Positions 7,880-16,799 are shown, counted from the stretch's first letter. The stretch: DNA of 64,000 nt from Acidobacteriota bacterium (GCA_016716435.1 JADJWI010000003.1:62001-126000), one strand, 5' to 3'. Notes: a model not told the origin generated them from the letters alone. Program-made: numbers and translations.

Positions 7880-9736
7880 ATGAAGCTGCACGAACAATCG
7901 CAGAATTTGGGGTTGAGGATCGTGACGATCCAGGTCGTCGCATTCATTTTGCTCGCCGTTCTCGGCGTGCGTTTGTATTATTTGCAGATAGTCCGCGGGG
8001 AACACTTTCAAGAGCGGGCCGAGAATCAGAGAATACGTTTGATCCCGATCCCGGCACCTCGGGGAGCGATCTTTGACCGAAACGGCAACATCCTTGTGGA
8101 TTCGCGGCCGACCTTTAACATCGTCATCTCAAAAGAGCCGCTCAAGACCATCGACACCGATGAACGGATTCCGGAGTATTCTCGCGGCCTTAGCCTCGAA
8201 CCGCAGGTGGTCACCGAGCGGCTCAACGCCATCAACAAACAGACGGATTTTGAGACGCTGATCCTAAAGGACAATGCTTCTATGCAGGATATCGCCTGGG
8301 TCGAGGCGCATTCGCTTGAGTATCCGGAGCTTCGCGTCGAGCTTCAGCCGCAGCGATTTTACCCGCATGGCAAGTACATGGCGCATATTCTCGGCTACGT
8401 CGGCGAGATAAGCCCGAAGCAACTCGAATCCGAACGTTGGGCAGGCCTGCGACCGGGAGACATTATCGGCAAGGGCGGCCTTGAGGAGTATTACGACGAG
8501 TTCCTTCGCGGGCGGCCCGGCTACAGGAAAGTGATCGTTGACAGCCGCGGGCGCATTCAAAGCGAGATCGAGGTCGTGCCTCCGCAGGCCGGGCAGGACA
8601 TGGTATCGACCATCGATCTTGACGTCCAGATGGCGGCGGAGCGGCAGATCGAGAACTCTGCTTCAAAGCGCGGCACCATCCTTGCGATGGATTCACGAAA
8701 CGGCGAGATGCTGGCAATGGCCTCGCAGCCGTCATTCGACCCGAACATCTTCGTTCAGGGAAGCAAGACGCGTGAAGGCCGGAAGCAGATAGCGGAATAT
8801 TGGCAGGACGAGGAACGGCCGCTATACAACCGTGCGATACAGGGCCGCTACCCACCGGGTTCGACTTGGAAGATCCCAATGTCTGTTGGCGGCTTCCAAT
8901 CGGGCGCTATGACCGAGTCGAGCAATGCTTTTGCCTGCGGCGGCGGCATTCAGATCGGCAGCAAGTTCACTAAGTGTATGGGCAACCACGGCACGCCCAC
9001 GCTGATTCCGGCCATCTCGCGTTCGTGTAACGGATATTACTACCGGCTCGGCCTAAAGATGGAGATCGAAGGCATCATCGATATGATCGAGACCTTTGAG
9101 TACGACCGCCGGACCGGCATCGACCTGCCAAACGAGAAGATCGGCCAAACGCCGAAGAGTTGGCGGCCGATCGTCGAGAAACGCGAAGGACGCTGGCCGG
9201 ACATCCGTACAGTTTACGCTTCCATAGGGCAGGACACGGTCGTCGTTACGCCGATCTCGCTCATCCGAACGATCTCCGCGGTCGGGATGTTCGGGCGGAT
9301 GTATGTCCCGCATTTTCTAAAAGAATTCAGGCCGATCGTCGGCACCGAGCACTTTGACGAGAGACCCGGCTTCGGCTTTCAACGTCCGGAACCGAAGATC
9401 ATCGAAATGACGCCCGGTCAGCAAAAAATGATCGCCCAAGGCATGGCGGATGCGGTAACGGGAGGAACGGCAAGGGTCGTCAATATCCCTGGGTTTGATG
9501 TCGCCGCCAAGACGGGCACGGCACAGGACGGCGACCCGAAAGCCGGCAGGAAAGACCACGCCTGGATAGTTACGTATGCCCCGGCCTTTAATCCGGAGAT
9601 CGCGGTCATTGGGCTGATCGAGAACGTCGGCTTCGGCGGGACCCACGCCGGCCCGGCTGTCAAGGGCGTTTATGAGGCATATCTGGCCAAAAAGAATCCG
9701 CAGCCAGCGGAGCCGACCGAGGTTGCAAAAAGATAG
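7880..9736 (+). CDS. mrdA: Penicillin-binding protein 2 (class B transpeptidase of elongation)
   Basis: A 618-residue class B PBP that crosslinks peptidoglycan during elongation. It has one N-terminal membrane anchor (VVAFILLAVLGVRLYYL), a dimerisation domain beginning RAENQRIRLIPIPAPRG and FDRNGNILVDSRP, and a transpeptidase domain with SxxK in GSTWK (Ser328), SxN in SRSCN and KTG in AAKTGTAQ (about residue 544). All three catalytic motifs are intact. It sits 10 bp after mreD and 3 bp before rodA, the standard pairing of PBP2 with its SEDS polymerase partner. Confidence 0.95.
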   Translation: MKLHEQSQNLGLRIVTIQVVAFILLAVLGVRLYYLQIVRGEHFQERAENQRIRLIPIPAPRGAIFDRNGNILVDSRPTFNIVISKEPLKTIDTDERIPEYSRGLSLEPQVVTERLNAINKQTDFETLILKDNASMQDIAWVEAHSLEYPELRVELQPQRFYPHGKYMAHILGYVGEISPKQLESERWAGLRPGDIIGKGGLEEYYDEFLRGRPGYRKVIVDSRGRIQSEIEVVPPQAGQDMVSTIDLDVQMAAERQIENSASKRGTILAMDSRNGEMLAMASQPSFDPNIFVQGSKTREGRKQIAEYWQDEERPLYNRAIQGRYPPGSTWKIPMSVGGFQSGAMTESSNAFACGGGIQIGSKFTKCMGNHGTPTLIPAISRSCNGYYYRLGLKMEIEGIIDMIETFEYDRRTGIDLPNEKIGQTPKSWRPIVEKREGRWPDIRTVYASIGQDTVVVTPISLIRTISAVGMFGRMYVPHFLKEFRPIVGTEHFDERPGFGFQRPEPKIIEMTPGQQKMIAQGMADAVTGGTARVVNIPGFDVAAKTGTAQDGDPKAGRKDHAWIVTYAPAFNPEIAVIGLIENVGFGGTHAGPAVKGVYEAYLAKKNPQPAEPTEVAKR

Positions 9737-9739
9737 CAG

Positions 9740-10858
9740 ATGGTAGCGATACTCGAAAAACATTCGTTAAGAGATTTTGACTGGCTCACCACGGTGTTGG
9801 CAGTTGCGATCGCCTGCTTTGGCGTCTGGCAGATCTATAATGCCGTCCCAACAGCTTCTATTTGGTCGAAGCAGATTATCGGCCTAAGCATCGCTATCTT
9901 CGCTTTTCTTGTCGTCGCGTTTACCGATTATCGCCGGATCATTGAAGCCGCTCCGATCTTCTATGGCTTTGGCCTGCTGCTGTTGTTTCTTGTCCTGACG
10001 CCTCTCGGGGTAGAGGTGAACGGTCAGAAAGCCTGGCTTTGGCTTCCGGTCGTCGGGCAGTTCCAGCCCTCTGAATTTGCGAAGATCCCGACCGTGCTGA
10101 TGCTTGCGAAATATTTCGGTGACCGAAAGCCGGTGCCTTTGAGACTCAAAGAGCTTCTGATAGGTGGTGCGATCTTGGCGGGCCCGGTTGGGCTGATAAT
10201 GCTCGAACCGGACGCCGGGCAGGCGATCACGTATTTTCCGTTGCTTATCGCGATACTTTTTCTTTCGGCTGTCAAAGTTCGTTATATCGTCGCAACACTC
10301 CTCGCCGCGGCGATCCTTATCCCAACGTCGTATTATGTCGGCGTACAAAGCGGCGTGATCAAACAGTACCAGCGGCAGCGGATCGAAGCGATCATCAACC
10401 CCGAGGCTGTAGATCCGCGTGGATTCGGCTACCACACCATTCAATCGATGATAACGGTCGGCAAGGGCGGCCTTGCGGGTATTCAGGGCGACACGGAAAC
10501 GTCGCAGAGCGTGCTCAAGTTCCTCCCCGAGCCGCAAACGGATTTCATCTTTGCGGTTACGGCCGAACACACCGGATTTATCGGCTGCGTTTCGTTGCTG
10601 CTTGCCTATGCGCTACTGCTATCAAGGCTGATCGCCGGTGCTCGCGAGGCTAACGACCGGGCGGGAATGCTTGTTATAATGTCCATTGCGGCGGGGCTGG
10701 CGTTTCAGATATTCATGAATATCGGGATGACGCTCGGGATACTGCCCGTTATCGGCGTTCCGCTGCCGCTGATGAGTGCCGGACTTTCGGCAATGCTCGC
10801 GACGTTCATCGCGATCGGATTTGTGGTCAGTATCAAGATGCGGCGGTTCGTCAATTGA
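9740..10858 (+). CDS. rodA: Rod shape-determining SEDS glycosyltransferase RodA
   Basis: A 372-residue SEDS-family protein with about ten membrane segments, which polymerises lipid II into glycan strands together with PBP2. Diagnostic pieces are VNGQKAWLWLPVVGQFQPSE, KIPTVLMLAKYF, LEPDAGQAITYFPL (the conserved catalytic Asp lies in EPDAG) and the closing GVPLPLMSAGLSAM. Length matches RodA rather than the longer, differently ended FtsW. It starts 3 bp after mrdA, so co-translation is likely. Confidence 0.95.
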   Translation: MVAILEKHSLRDFDWLTTVLAVAIACFGVWQIYNAVPTASIWSKQIIGLSIAIFAFLVVAFTDYRRIIEAAPIFYGFGLLLLFLVLTPLGVEVNGQKAWLWLPVVGQFQPSEFAKIPTVLMLAKYFGDRKPVPLRLKELLIGGAILAGPVGLIMLEPDAGQAITYFPLLIAILFLSAVKVRYIVATLLAAAILIPTSYYVGVQSGVIKQYQRQRIEAIINPEAVDPRGFGYHTIQSMITVGKGGLAGIQGDTETSQSVLKFLPEPQTDFIFAVTAEHTGFIGCVSLLLAYALLLSRLIAGAREANDRAGMLVIMSIAAGLAFQIFMNIGMTLGILPVIGVPLPLMSAGLSAMLATFIAIGFVVSIKMRRFVN

Positions 10859-10884
10859 ACAGGTAATATTCTCGAAGAGGTTTT

Positions 10885-13443
10885 ATGGCGAGAGAAAGAA
10901 AGATCGTTGAGAAAGAGATCGGCTCTATTGAGCGGAAGAATGGATTGTTGGCGAAGGCTGCCTGGTTCACCGCAGCACTGCTTTTGGCACTTGCGGCCGG
11001 AGGCCTCACCGGCGTTTTGGCCTCGTATTATCTCAACAATTCGCGGTATTCCGTCGAGGTCTCGGCACTTGCGACATATCGGCCGCCGCAGGTGACCACG
11101 ATCTATGCAGACGACGGCGAGACGATCCTTGCCGAGTTTGCGATCGAAAAGCGTATTCCGATCAAGGAAAGCGACATCCCGCAAAACGTTGAGGACGCCC
11201 TCATCGCGATCGAGGATTTTCGCTATTACGACCACATCGGCATTGACCCCTATCGCATCGCGGGTGCCGTTTACAAGAACTTCACCACCGGGTCGACCGA
11301 GGGTGCCTCGACGATAACGCAGCAGCTTGCCAAGAATCTTTTTCTCTACAAAGATCAGACCTACACCCGAAAGGTCAACGAATGGATGGTCGCGCTCCAG
11401 ATCGAACGCTTTTATACAAAGCGGCAGATCCTTGAGATGTACATGAACTACGTCTTCCTCGGAGCAGGGGCATATGGATTTGAGGCCGGGTCAAGGACGT
11501 ATTTCGGCAAATCGCTGAACGACCTGACCCTTGAGGAAGCCGCACTGCTCGCCGCCATCCCGAAGTCACCCGAATATTCGCCTACAAGGAACATAAAGCG
11601 GGCAGAGATGCGGCGCAATATCGTGCTCGATCAGATGGCGAAGTATTTCCCCGAGCGCTATTCGCAGGCCGCCGTTAACGCGGCTAAGGCGAAGCCGATC
11701 AAGCTTGCCGATACAGCCTATTACCAGTCGCTTCCGAAATCGACGCCGTGGGATTACCCGGTCGAGGAAGTTCGCAAGTATCTCGAGGATAGATACACGA
11801 CCCGCGTCGCTCAAGGCGGGCTGAAGGTCTACACGACCATTAACGTCGAAGCCCAAAAGATCGCCACACGCGTCATTCGCGAACGGCTGCGGTCCTTCGA
11901 TAAGGGACGCAGATGGCGGTCGGATTACAAGGACATACTTGTCGACAACGACGGCCAGCCGATCACCGACCAGAAAGAACGAGAGAAAACTCTGAACGCC
12001 TTCAAGCACGCCGATTGGTACGGCGACGAGTACGAAGAGGGCGAGTACATCAAGGGGCTTGTCGTGACTCAGAATCCGGTCGCTGATGAGGTCGGAGTTC
12101 GGTTTGGGCGCTACAAAGCGGTCGTTCGCAGTAAGGATATGGGCCGGAGCGGCAAGCGGCCAAAGGACGAGCTCAAGCCGGGATATCTTGCGGAGTTTTT
12201 GATCAAGAAGGTCGATAACGAGAAGCAAATGCTTGAGGTCCAGCTTGAGCAGGTGCCCGAGATCCAGGCCGCGATCACTACCGTTAATGCCAAGACCGGC
12301 GAGATCGCTGCGATGGTCGGCGGATATGATTTTCATACCAATCGATTTAACAACGCGACGCAGGGACTTCGGCAGACCGGTTCGGCCTACAAGCCATTCA
12401 TTTATGCCGCAGCGGTTGAGGACGGTATGACGCCGGACATGATCGTAAGCGGTGCCCCGCTCAAGCGGGGCGGTTGGCAGCCTTCTAACTACGACGGATC
12501 GCCGAGCCACCCGAATGTGCCGATGAAGGTCGCCCTTGCCAAGTCGTATAACCTCGCTGCCGTGCATTTGCTCGATCAGGTCGGGATTCAGGCGGGTGCC
12601 CAGATGGTCCGTCGGTTCGGTATCACAAACCCGATGGCTCCGAGCCTTCCGTCAGCACTTGGAGCTTCTGAAGCTTCGCTGCTCGAAATGGTCGCGGGCT
12701 TCGGCGTCTTCCCTAATAAGGGCGTTCGGATTCAGCCACATCTTATCCGTAAGGTTTATAGCCGCGACGGCACGTTGCTGGAAGAGTTTGACGGCTCGAG
12801 CAGCCGCGTTACGAGTGAATACGTTGCACTCACGATGGTCGATATGATGCGTGGCGTGACATCCGGCGGCGGAACGGCGGCCGGGGCGAGTGCAGCCGGC
12901 CATCCGCTTGCCGGCAAGACCGGAACGGTAAATAAACATACTGACGTTTGGTTCATTGGTTACACGCCGACATACGTTACGGGTGTTTGGATGGGCAATC
13001 CGCTAAGGAAGGAATCGATCGGCCGCGGCATGACCGGCGGCGGCACGGCACTTCCGATCTTCAATGCCTTTATGAACCCGTTCATGAAGGACAAGCCCCG
13101 AGACACGTTTCCGGGCGTGCCCCCAATTCCCTCTGAGATCCGGGCATTGATGGAGCGAAACAAACGCGAAGAGGCTGAGAAGCTTGCCCGTGCAGAGCTT
13201 GCGGCAGCAAGATCGGGAGCAAGCACGCAGACGGTTGAAACTGAGACCACCGAGACTCAGACCGGCACGGGCTCAGCAGTCACGACACTACGTCCCGGCA
13301 ATGATCAGCGGCCGACAGTCCCCGAGCCGCCGCCGCCGGTCATTCGCCCGCAACCGCAGACTGAACCGCGAAGAGTACCTGACGCTAAACCACCTTCACA
13401 ACCGGAAGGCACTCAGCGCAAGGGCAAGAAGGGAGACGGCTAG
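10885..13443 (+). CDS. Penicillin-binding protein 1A family bifunctional transglycosylase/transpeptidase
   Basis: A class A PBP of 852 residues that both polymerises and crosslinks peptidoglycan. One N-terminal membrane segment (about residues 30-52) precedes a GT51 domain with the catalytic Glu110 in AIEDFRYYDH and GASTITQQLAKNLFL. An OB-like linker holding charged inserts follows (about residues 330-450). The transpeptidase has SxxK in GSAYK (Ser500), SYN in AKSYNLAA and KTGT at about residue 678. The last 110 residues are a low-complexity Thr/Pro/Gln tail ending in a basic cluster. Start at ATG 10885 with GAAGAGG upstream. Lying directly after rodA, it extends the usual mre operon. Confidence 0.93.
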   Translation: MARERKIVEKEIGSIERKNGLLAKAAWFTAALLLALAAGGLTGVLASYYLNNSRYSVEVSALATYRPPQVTTIYADDGETILAEFAIEKRIPIKESDIPQNVEDALIAIEDFRYYDHIGIDPYRIAGAVYKNFTTGSTEGASTITQQLAKNLFLYKDQTYTRKVNEWMVALQIERFYTKRQILEMYMNYVFLGAGAYGFEAGSRTYFGKSLNDLTLEEAALLAAIPKSPEYSPTRNIKRAEMRRNIVLDQMAKYFPERYSQAAVNAAKAKPIKLADTAYYQSLPKSTPWDYPVEEVRKYLEDRYTTRVAQGGLKVYTTINVEAQKIATRVIRERLRSFDKGRRWRSDYKDILVDNDGQPITDQKEREKTLNAFKHADWYGDEYEEGEYIKGLVVTQNPVADEVGVRFGRYKAVVRSKDMGRSGKRPKDELKPGYLAEFLIKKVDNEKQMLEVQLEQVPEIQAAITTVNAKTGEIAAMVGGYDFHTNRFNNATQGLRQTGSAYKPFIYAAAVEDGMTPDMIVSGAPLKRGGWQPSNYDGSPSHPNVPMKVALAKSYNLAAVHLLDQVGIQAGAQMVRRFGITNPMAPSLPSALGASEASLLEMVAGFGVFPNKGVRIQPHLIRKVYSRDGTLLEEFDGSSSRVTSEYVALTMVDMMRGVTSGGGTAAGASAAGHPLAGKTGTVNKHTDVWFIGYTPTYVTGVWMGNPLRKESIGRGMTGGGTALPIFNAFMNPFMKDKPRDTFPGVPPIPSEIRALMERNKREEAEKLARAELAAARSGASTQTVETETTETQTGTGSAVTTLRPGNDQRPTVPEPPPPVIRPQPQTEPRRVPDAKPPSQPEGTQRKGKKGDG

Positions 13444-13448
13444 AACTC

Positions 13449-13461
13449 GCGACGCGGGGAC
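13449..13461 (+). repeat. Short intergenic repeat, copy 2 (GCGACGCGGGGAC)
   Basis: Identical over 13 bases to 6329-6341. It follows the PBP1A stop codon and precedes the hairpin terminator, which itself opens with the related GCGACGCGGCG. Confidence 0.5.
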
Positions 13462-13474
13462 CTAGAGACAAAGC

Positions 13475-13517
13475 GACGCGGCGAAGCATTCAATTGCTTT
13501 CGCCGCGTCATTGTTTT
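13475..13517 (+). terminator. Intrinsic terminator of the mre-PBP1A cluster
   Basis: The left arm is GACGCGGCGAAGCA at 13475-13488 and the loop TTCAAT at 13489-13494. The right arm is TGCTTTCGCCGCGTC at 13495-13509, complementary apart from one bulged base, and ATTGTTTT follows. It lies 31 bp after the PBP1A stop and before the convergent esterase gene. Confidence 0.75.
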
Positions 13518-13552
13518 CGACTGCTCTTTGCACTATTGAGATGTACTCACAT

Positions 13553-14290
13553 CTATTCAACAAAGCGTCCAAGATAGTACGGCAGCATCTTTCGCCACCA
13601 TGGCCAGTCGTGGTTAACGTCGTGGCCCCAGAGTTCGAGGAGGTGCGGAATGCCTTTTGAATGCAAGATGCCGGAAAGCTCGCGGCTCCTATCCGGAGCT
13701 TCATACGATCCCTGGCCCGAAACGATAACGATCGAATCCGCCTTTCGAAGGTTCGGCAGATGATGGCCGTCGTTCAGATTTTTCAGGTACATCGCGGGGT
13801 TGTTGAAATAAACGCTATCGTTGTAAAACCCCTTGTCCAGGTAATTGTAGATGTCGTAGCTCCCGCTCATTGCAATGGTCCCGCGGAAGTCGTGTGAATG
13901 CTTGAAGTAAGTATTTGCCGCAAGGTATGCGCCGAGCGAGGCTCCGGTCGTAAGCGGACGCGCGTCCTGTCCGCATTCGTTGCGAATGAGCGGCAGGACC
14001 TCGTCCATGATGTAGCGATCGTAGCGGTTTAGCATCTCGACCTTCCAGGCCGGGTGCGACTCGCGGTTAAGCAGGCTATATTTGTTGACCGAGTTGATCG
14101 AATACGCCCGGATCTGGCCGTTCTCGATCAGTCCTTTGATCGCATCGACCAGATGAAAGCGCTCGTATTCAAGGTAGTCTGCCGCCGCGGTCGGGAACAT
14201 CAGTAGCGGATAGCCGGCGTGTCCGTAGGCAACCAGCGGCATGTCCATATTCAGGTTGTGGCTGTGCCACGAGGTTATATCGCGTCGCAT
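13553..14290 (-). CDS. Esterase-like alpha/beta-hydrolase (COG4947 type)
   Basis: A 245-residue protein without a signal peptide. The nucleophile elbow is GASLGAY (Ser about residue 121), and a His near the C-terminus in ELWGHDVNHDWPWWR is the likely general base. The opening WHSHNLNMDMPLVAYGHAGYP and LMFPTA are typical of the putative esterase/lipase group that is annotated from genome data but has little biochemistry. The closest named relatives are the esterase D/antigen 85-type fold proteins. It stands alone between the convergent mre cluster and sugE, with a REP-like palindrome upstream. Confidence 0.82.
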   Translation of the reverse strand: MRRDITSWHSHNLNMDMPLVAYGHAGYPLLMFPTAAADYLEYERFHLVDAIKGLIENGQIRAYSINSVNKYSLLNRESHPAWKVEMLNRYDRYIMDEVLPLIRNECGQDARPLTTGASLGAYLAANTYFKHSHDFRGTIAMSGSYDIYNYLDKGFYNDSVYFNNPAMYLKNLNDGHHLPNLRKADSIVIVSGQGSYEAPDRSRELSGILHSKGIPHLLELWGHDVNHDWPWWRKMLPYYLGRFVE

Positions 14291-14302
14291 ATTTTGTCAG
14301 AG

Positions 14303-14322
14303 GCCCGCGCATAAGCGAGGGC
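14303..14322. repeat. REP-like palindrome
   Basis: GCCCGCGC-ATAA-GCGAGGGC is an 8-bp stem with one mismatch and an ATAA loop. It belongs to the same style as the palindromes at 22719-22776 and 22825-22844. It lies 13 bp upstream of the esterase start codon. Confidence 0.5.
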
Positions 14323-14369
14323 ATAAATCATTTGTCGAAATATTTGAGAATATGTGAAATCCCGGCCGT

Positions 14370-14398
14370 CCGCAAGCGAGCTTTGCTCCGCGATGCGG
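14370..14398 (-). terminator. Hairpin after sugE, possible terminator or REP-like element
   Basis: A two-part stem: CCGCA pairs with TGCGG outside, and GCGAGC pairs with GCTCCGC inside around a TTT loop. It starts 7 bp after the sugE stop on the reverse strand. No T-tract follows in that direction, so rho-independent termination is doubtful. Confidence 0.35.
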
Positions 14399-14404
14399 GG
14401 CCTT

Positions 14405-14725
14405 TCAGGAATTCGAGGTGATCTTCAGCCCGGCAATGCCCGCGATTATCAGCATTATGCAGACGATGCGGACGGCGTCCCGCGGTTCATTGAAGAGCAC
14501 CATCCCTAGGATTGCCGCACCGACCGTCCCGATACCGGTCCAAACGGCGTAGGCCGTACCGATCGGCAGCGTCTTGACCGCAAGCGAGAGAAAGTAGAAG
14601 CTCGCGATCATCAACACACCGGTAATAAGGCTGGGCACAAGCCGTGTCCAGCCTTCGGTGTACTTGAGCCCGATCGCCCACGCGATCTCCAGAATTCCTG
14701 CGATTGCGAGGTAGATCCAGTTCAC
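14405..14725 (-). CDS. sugE: SMR family transporter, SugE/Gdx (guanidinium exporter) type
   Basis: A four-helix small multidrug resistance protein of 106 residues. The membrane-embedded Glu sits in GILEIAWAIGLK, and the following KYTEGWTRLVPSL plus LPIGTAYAVWTGIG are the pattern of the SugE/Gdx branch rather than EmrE. Gdx members export guanidinium in exchange for protons. No guanidine riboswitch could precede it: it starts at GTG 14725, only 1 bp after the barstar stop, so it is read from the upstream lipoprotein-barstar transcript. Confidence 0.88.
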   Translation of the reverse strand: MNWIYLAIAGILEIAWAIGLKYTEGWTRLVPSLITGVLMIASFYFLSLAVKTLPIGTAYAVWTGIGTVGAAILGMVLFNEPRDAVRIVCIMLIIAGIAGLKITSNS

Positions 14726-14726
14726 C

Positions 14727-15053
14727 CTAATTCACAAATACTAGCGACAGAGCCGGGGTTCTGCCGCTATCTGTGTAACGCTGATTAACGAAAGCCGAAC
14801 AGTCGACAAAAGCATCGAAAATCTCCCGAAGTCTCGTTCGAAACGCCTCGGTCTCAGTGATTTCGATCTGCAACATCTCATCTGGTTTGATCAGAAATCT
14901 AGTCATCCCTTCTTCATCCAGACTCGACATGCAGTCGATCCAGGCATCCATGTTCTTTCCATAGAAATCGGGAAAGCCGAAAACTTCCATGCAGTATTCG
15001 TGGAAGGATTTCCAGTCTTGCACGTTAGAGCTTTCGAATCTAACCGCGGCCAC
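14727..15053 (-). CDS. Barstar family protein (orphan ribonuclease inhibitor-like)
   Basis: The 108 residues match the barstar fold: a helix with FHEYCMEVFGFPDFYGKNMDAWIDCM, the conserved FGFPxFYGxNxDA segment, then LDEEGMTRFLI and a closing LSLVFVN strand. Barstars block secreted barnase-type RNases in the producer cell. No barnase-like gene (N1/T1-type RNase) is visible anywhere in the window. The gene starts at GTG 15053 inside the stop codon of the upstream lipoprotein (TAGTG overlap) and is followed by sugE after 1 bp, so it belongs to a three-gene operon. Immunity function is inference. Confidence 0.85.
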   Translation of the reverse strand: MAAVRFESSNVQDWKSFHEYCMEVFGFPDFYGKNMDAWIDCMSSLDEEGMTRFLIKPDEMLQIEITETEAFRTRLREIFDAFVDCSAFVNQRYTDSGRTPALSLVFVN

Positions 15054-16042
15054 TATTTGATTACCGTTATGTCTCGCGTCGTTGAGTTATACCCGCCGTT
15101 ATCCACGACATTGCCGTCCTTATCGATGAGTTCGAGCTTGATCGTGTGCTTGCCGGCGGTCCAGCCCGCGAGCCACAGCGGTGCCCATTTCTCGATCATC
15201 TTCGGTTCGCCACCGTTGACCGAATAGCGTATTCGGTATTCGCCGCCGTCTCCGACGAGCTTAGCGTTCGCGAGCCAGAAGTCGATCATTATCGGGTCGG
15301 CGTCGGCCCCCTTGTATTCGCCCTTCGGCCGGCTGTAGGTGAGCAGCGGCTTGGTGGCGTCGATGGCTCCACCCGCAGAGGCCGGCATTTCCTTGCCTTC
15401 GGGCGTTGGTGCAGCGTTGGCATTTGAATTGGCATTTGCGGCCGGCGTAGCGTTCGCGTTTGAATTCGACATCGTCTGGCCAGAATTGGTCGTCGCCGGG
15501 AGGTCAAGATTCGCTCCGCCGTTCTTTACCGTAAACTTCACAACGTCAAACGCGTCCGCGTTCTTGTAGCTTTCATGCCAGGGCCGCGAGGCAAAGACCC
15601 GCAGCGTGTGCTCGCCGTCCGGGACGTTGCGGAGTTCGAATTCCTGGTCGATGTTGTAATAGGCCTCATAGGGCTGGTTATCGAGGATGACGTGAATGTG
15701 ATTGCCCATCTTCGTCTCCGGGTCCATTCCCGGCCTGTAGCCCTTCAGATCGCCGCCAACCACGAGCTGCACGCGTACCGTCGAAGACTCGACCGTTGAG
15801 CCCTCGACCGGAGCGGTGATGCTAACCATCGGAGCGGCGGCATCCTGCTCGCCGCGGGCGGCCATCATGTCCTTGATCCGCTGCGGCACTTCTGCATCCG
15901 TCAGTATCAACGGGCCGGCCGGAGCGACGTTTGCATTGGCCGCGTTGTTATTGGTATGGCCCGAGTGATCCTCGGTGCCGGAGCCGCAAGCAGCCGCGAA
16001 CGCGGCCACGGAGATCATAGTAAAGATAAGCAATTTTTTCAT
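15053..16042 (-). CDS. Lipoprotein with Ig-like repeats and an Asn/Ala-rich linker, function unknown
   Basis: A 329-residue protein with a type II signal MKKLLIFTMISVAAFAAACG and a strong GGGAGG ribosome site. A His/Asn-rich stretch follows the lipid Cys. The first beta domain (about residues 70-180) contains PVEGSTVESSTV, GNHIHVILDNQPYEAYY and VPDGEHTLRVFASRPWHES. An Asn/Ala-rich linker (about 190-215) leads to a second beta domain with GGEYRIRYSVNGGEPK and WTAGKHTIKLELIDKDG. Both domains end in a similar GxHTxxxxLxD strand, so it may be an internal duplication. I do not recognise a named family with certainty. It heads the lipoprotein-barstar-sugE operon. Confidence 0.75.
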   Translation of the reverse strand: MKKLLIFTMISVAAFAAACGSGTEDHSGHTNNNAANANVAPAGPLILTDAEVPQRIKDMMAARGEQDAAAPMVSITAPVEGSTVESSTVRVQLVVGGDLKGYRPGMDPETKMGNHIHVILDNQPYEAYYNIDQEFELRNVPDGEHTLRVFASRPWHESYKNADAFDVVKFTVKNGGANLDLPATTNSGQTMSNSNANATPAANANSNANAAPTPEGKEMPASAGGAIDATKPLLTYSRPKGEYKGADADPIMIDFWLANAKLVGDGGEYRIRYSVNGGEPKMIEKWAPLWLAGWTAGKHTIKLELIDKDGNVVDNGGYNSTTRDITVIK

Positions 16043-16066
16043 AATTTCCTCCCTGTAGTAAAAACA

Positions 16067-16747
16067 TCAGGCTGCGGAAACAGCCGGAATTTCAATATCG
16101 CCGGTCACCTCCGCAACCCCAAAAACGTCCGCAAAATTCCGTATCAGCCGATCTTCAACCTCGGCCATCGGCACCTCGCGGCCGAGCAATCTTTCCATCG
16201 ACGTGACGGGTTCACCCTCGCATGCGATGATCCAGTTGAAGTAGCTGAGGTCGGTATTCACATTGAGCGCAAAGCCGTGCGTCGTGACCCATCGCTTGAT
16301 GTGGATACCGATCGCCGCAACCTTGCCCTCGGCGGTGTGCACACCCGTCAGCCCCTCGATCCGAAACGCTTCGATTCCGTAGTCGGCCATCGTTCGGATC
16401 AACACTTCCTCGATATCGCGGACGTACTTATGCACATCCTCGCGATCGGGCGAAAGGCTGATTATCGGGTAACCGACAATCTGGCCGAGCCCGTGATACG
16501 TCACCTTTCCGCCGCGATCGCTCTCAAAGACCTCTGCCCCGATCTGCCGTAGCACTTCGGCGGTCGCAAGCACGCCCGCCTCCTTCGCTCGCCGCCCGAC
16601 CGTGTAGGTGTGCGGGTGCTCGAGCAGGAGCAGGTAGTCGCGTTCGCGTCGCTCGATGACCTCGCGCTCAAGCTCTTTCTGGAGCACGAGAGCCGTTTGG
16701 TAATCGATACGCGCAAGGCGTCGAACCTCAAGCGTGCGTTTTAGCAT
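16067..16747 (-). CDS. lipB: Lipoyl(octanoyl) transferase LipB
   Basis: A 226-residue cytoplasmic enzyme that moves octanoate from acyl-ACP to the lipoyl domains of 2-oxoacid dehydrogenases and the glycine cleavage H protein. Signature pieces are LLLLEHPHTYTVGRR, GGKVTYHGLGQIVGYPI, and GKVAAIGIHIKRWVTTHGFA, which holds the catalytic Lys; the catalytic Cys is in FNWIIACEGE. Length is normal. No lipA lies next to it in the window. A divergent exported protein gene begins 52 bp away, so both promoters share a short intergenic region. Confidence 0.95.
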   Translation of the reverse strand: MLKRTLEVRRLARIDYQTALVLQKELEREVIERRERDYLLLLEHPHTYTVGRRAKEAGVLATAEVLRQIGAEVFESDRGGKVTYHGLGQIVGYPIISLSPDREDVHKYVRDIEEVLIRTMADYGIEAFRIEGLTGVHTAEGKVAAIGIHIKRWVTTHGFALNVNTDLSYFNWIIACEGEPVTSMERLLGREVPMAEVEDRLIRNFADVFGVAEVTGDIEIPAVSAA

Positions 16748-16799
16748 CTACCTCTATGATAAGATTTTCGCATAGCAATTTACAGGACGGACAAATTCA

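Noticed and set aside
14405..14760. Guanidine riboswitch upstream of sugE
   Set aside because: The start codon is 1 bp after the barstar stop, so there is no leader to hold one.
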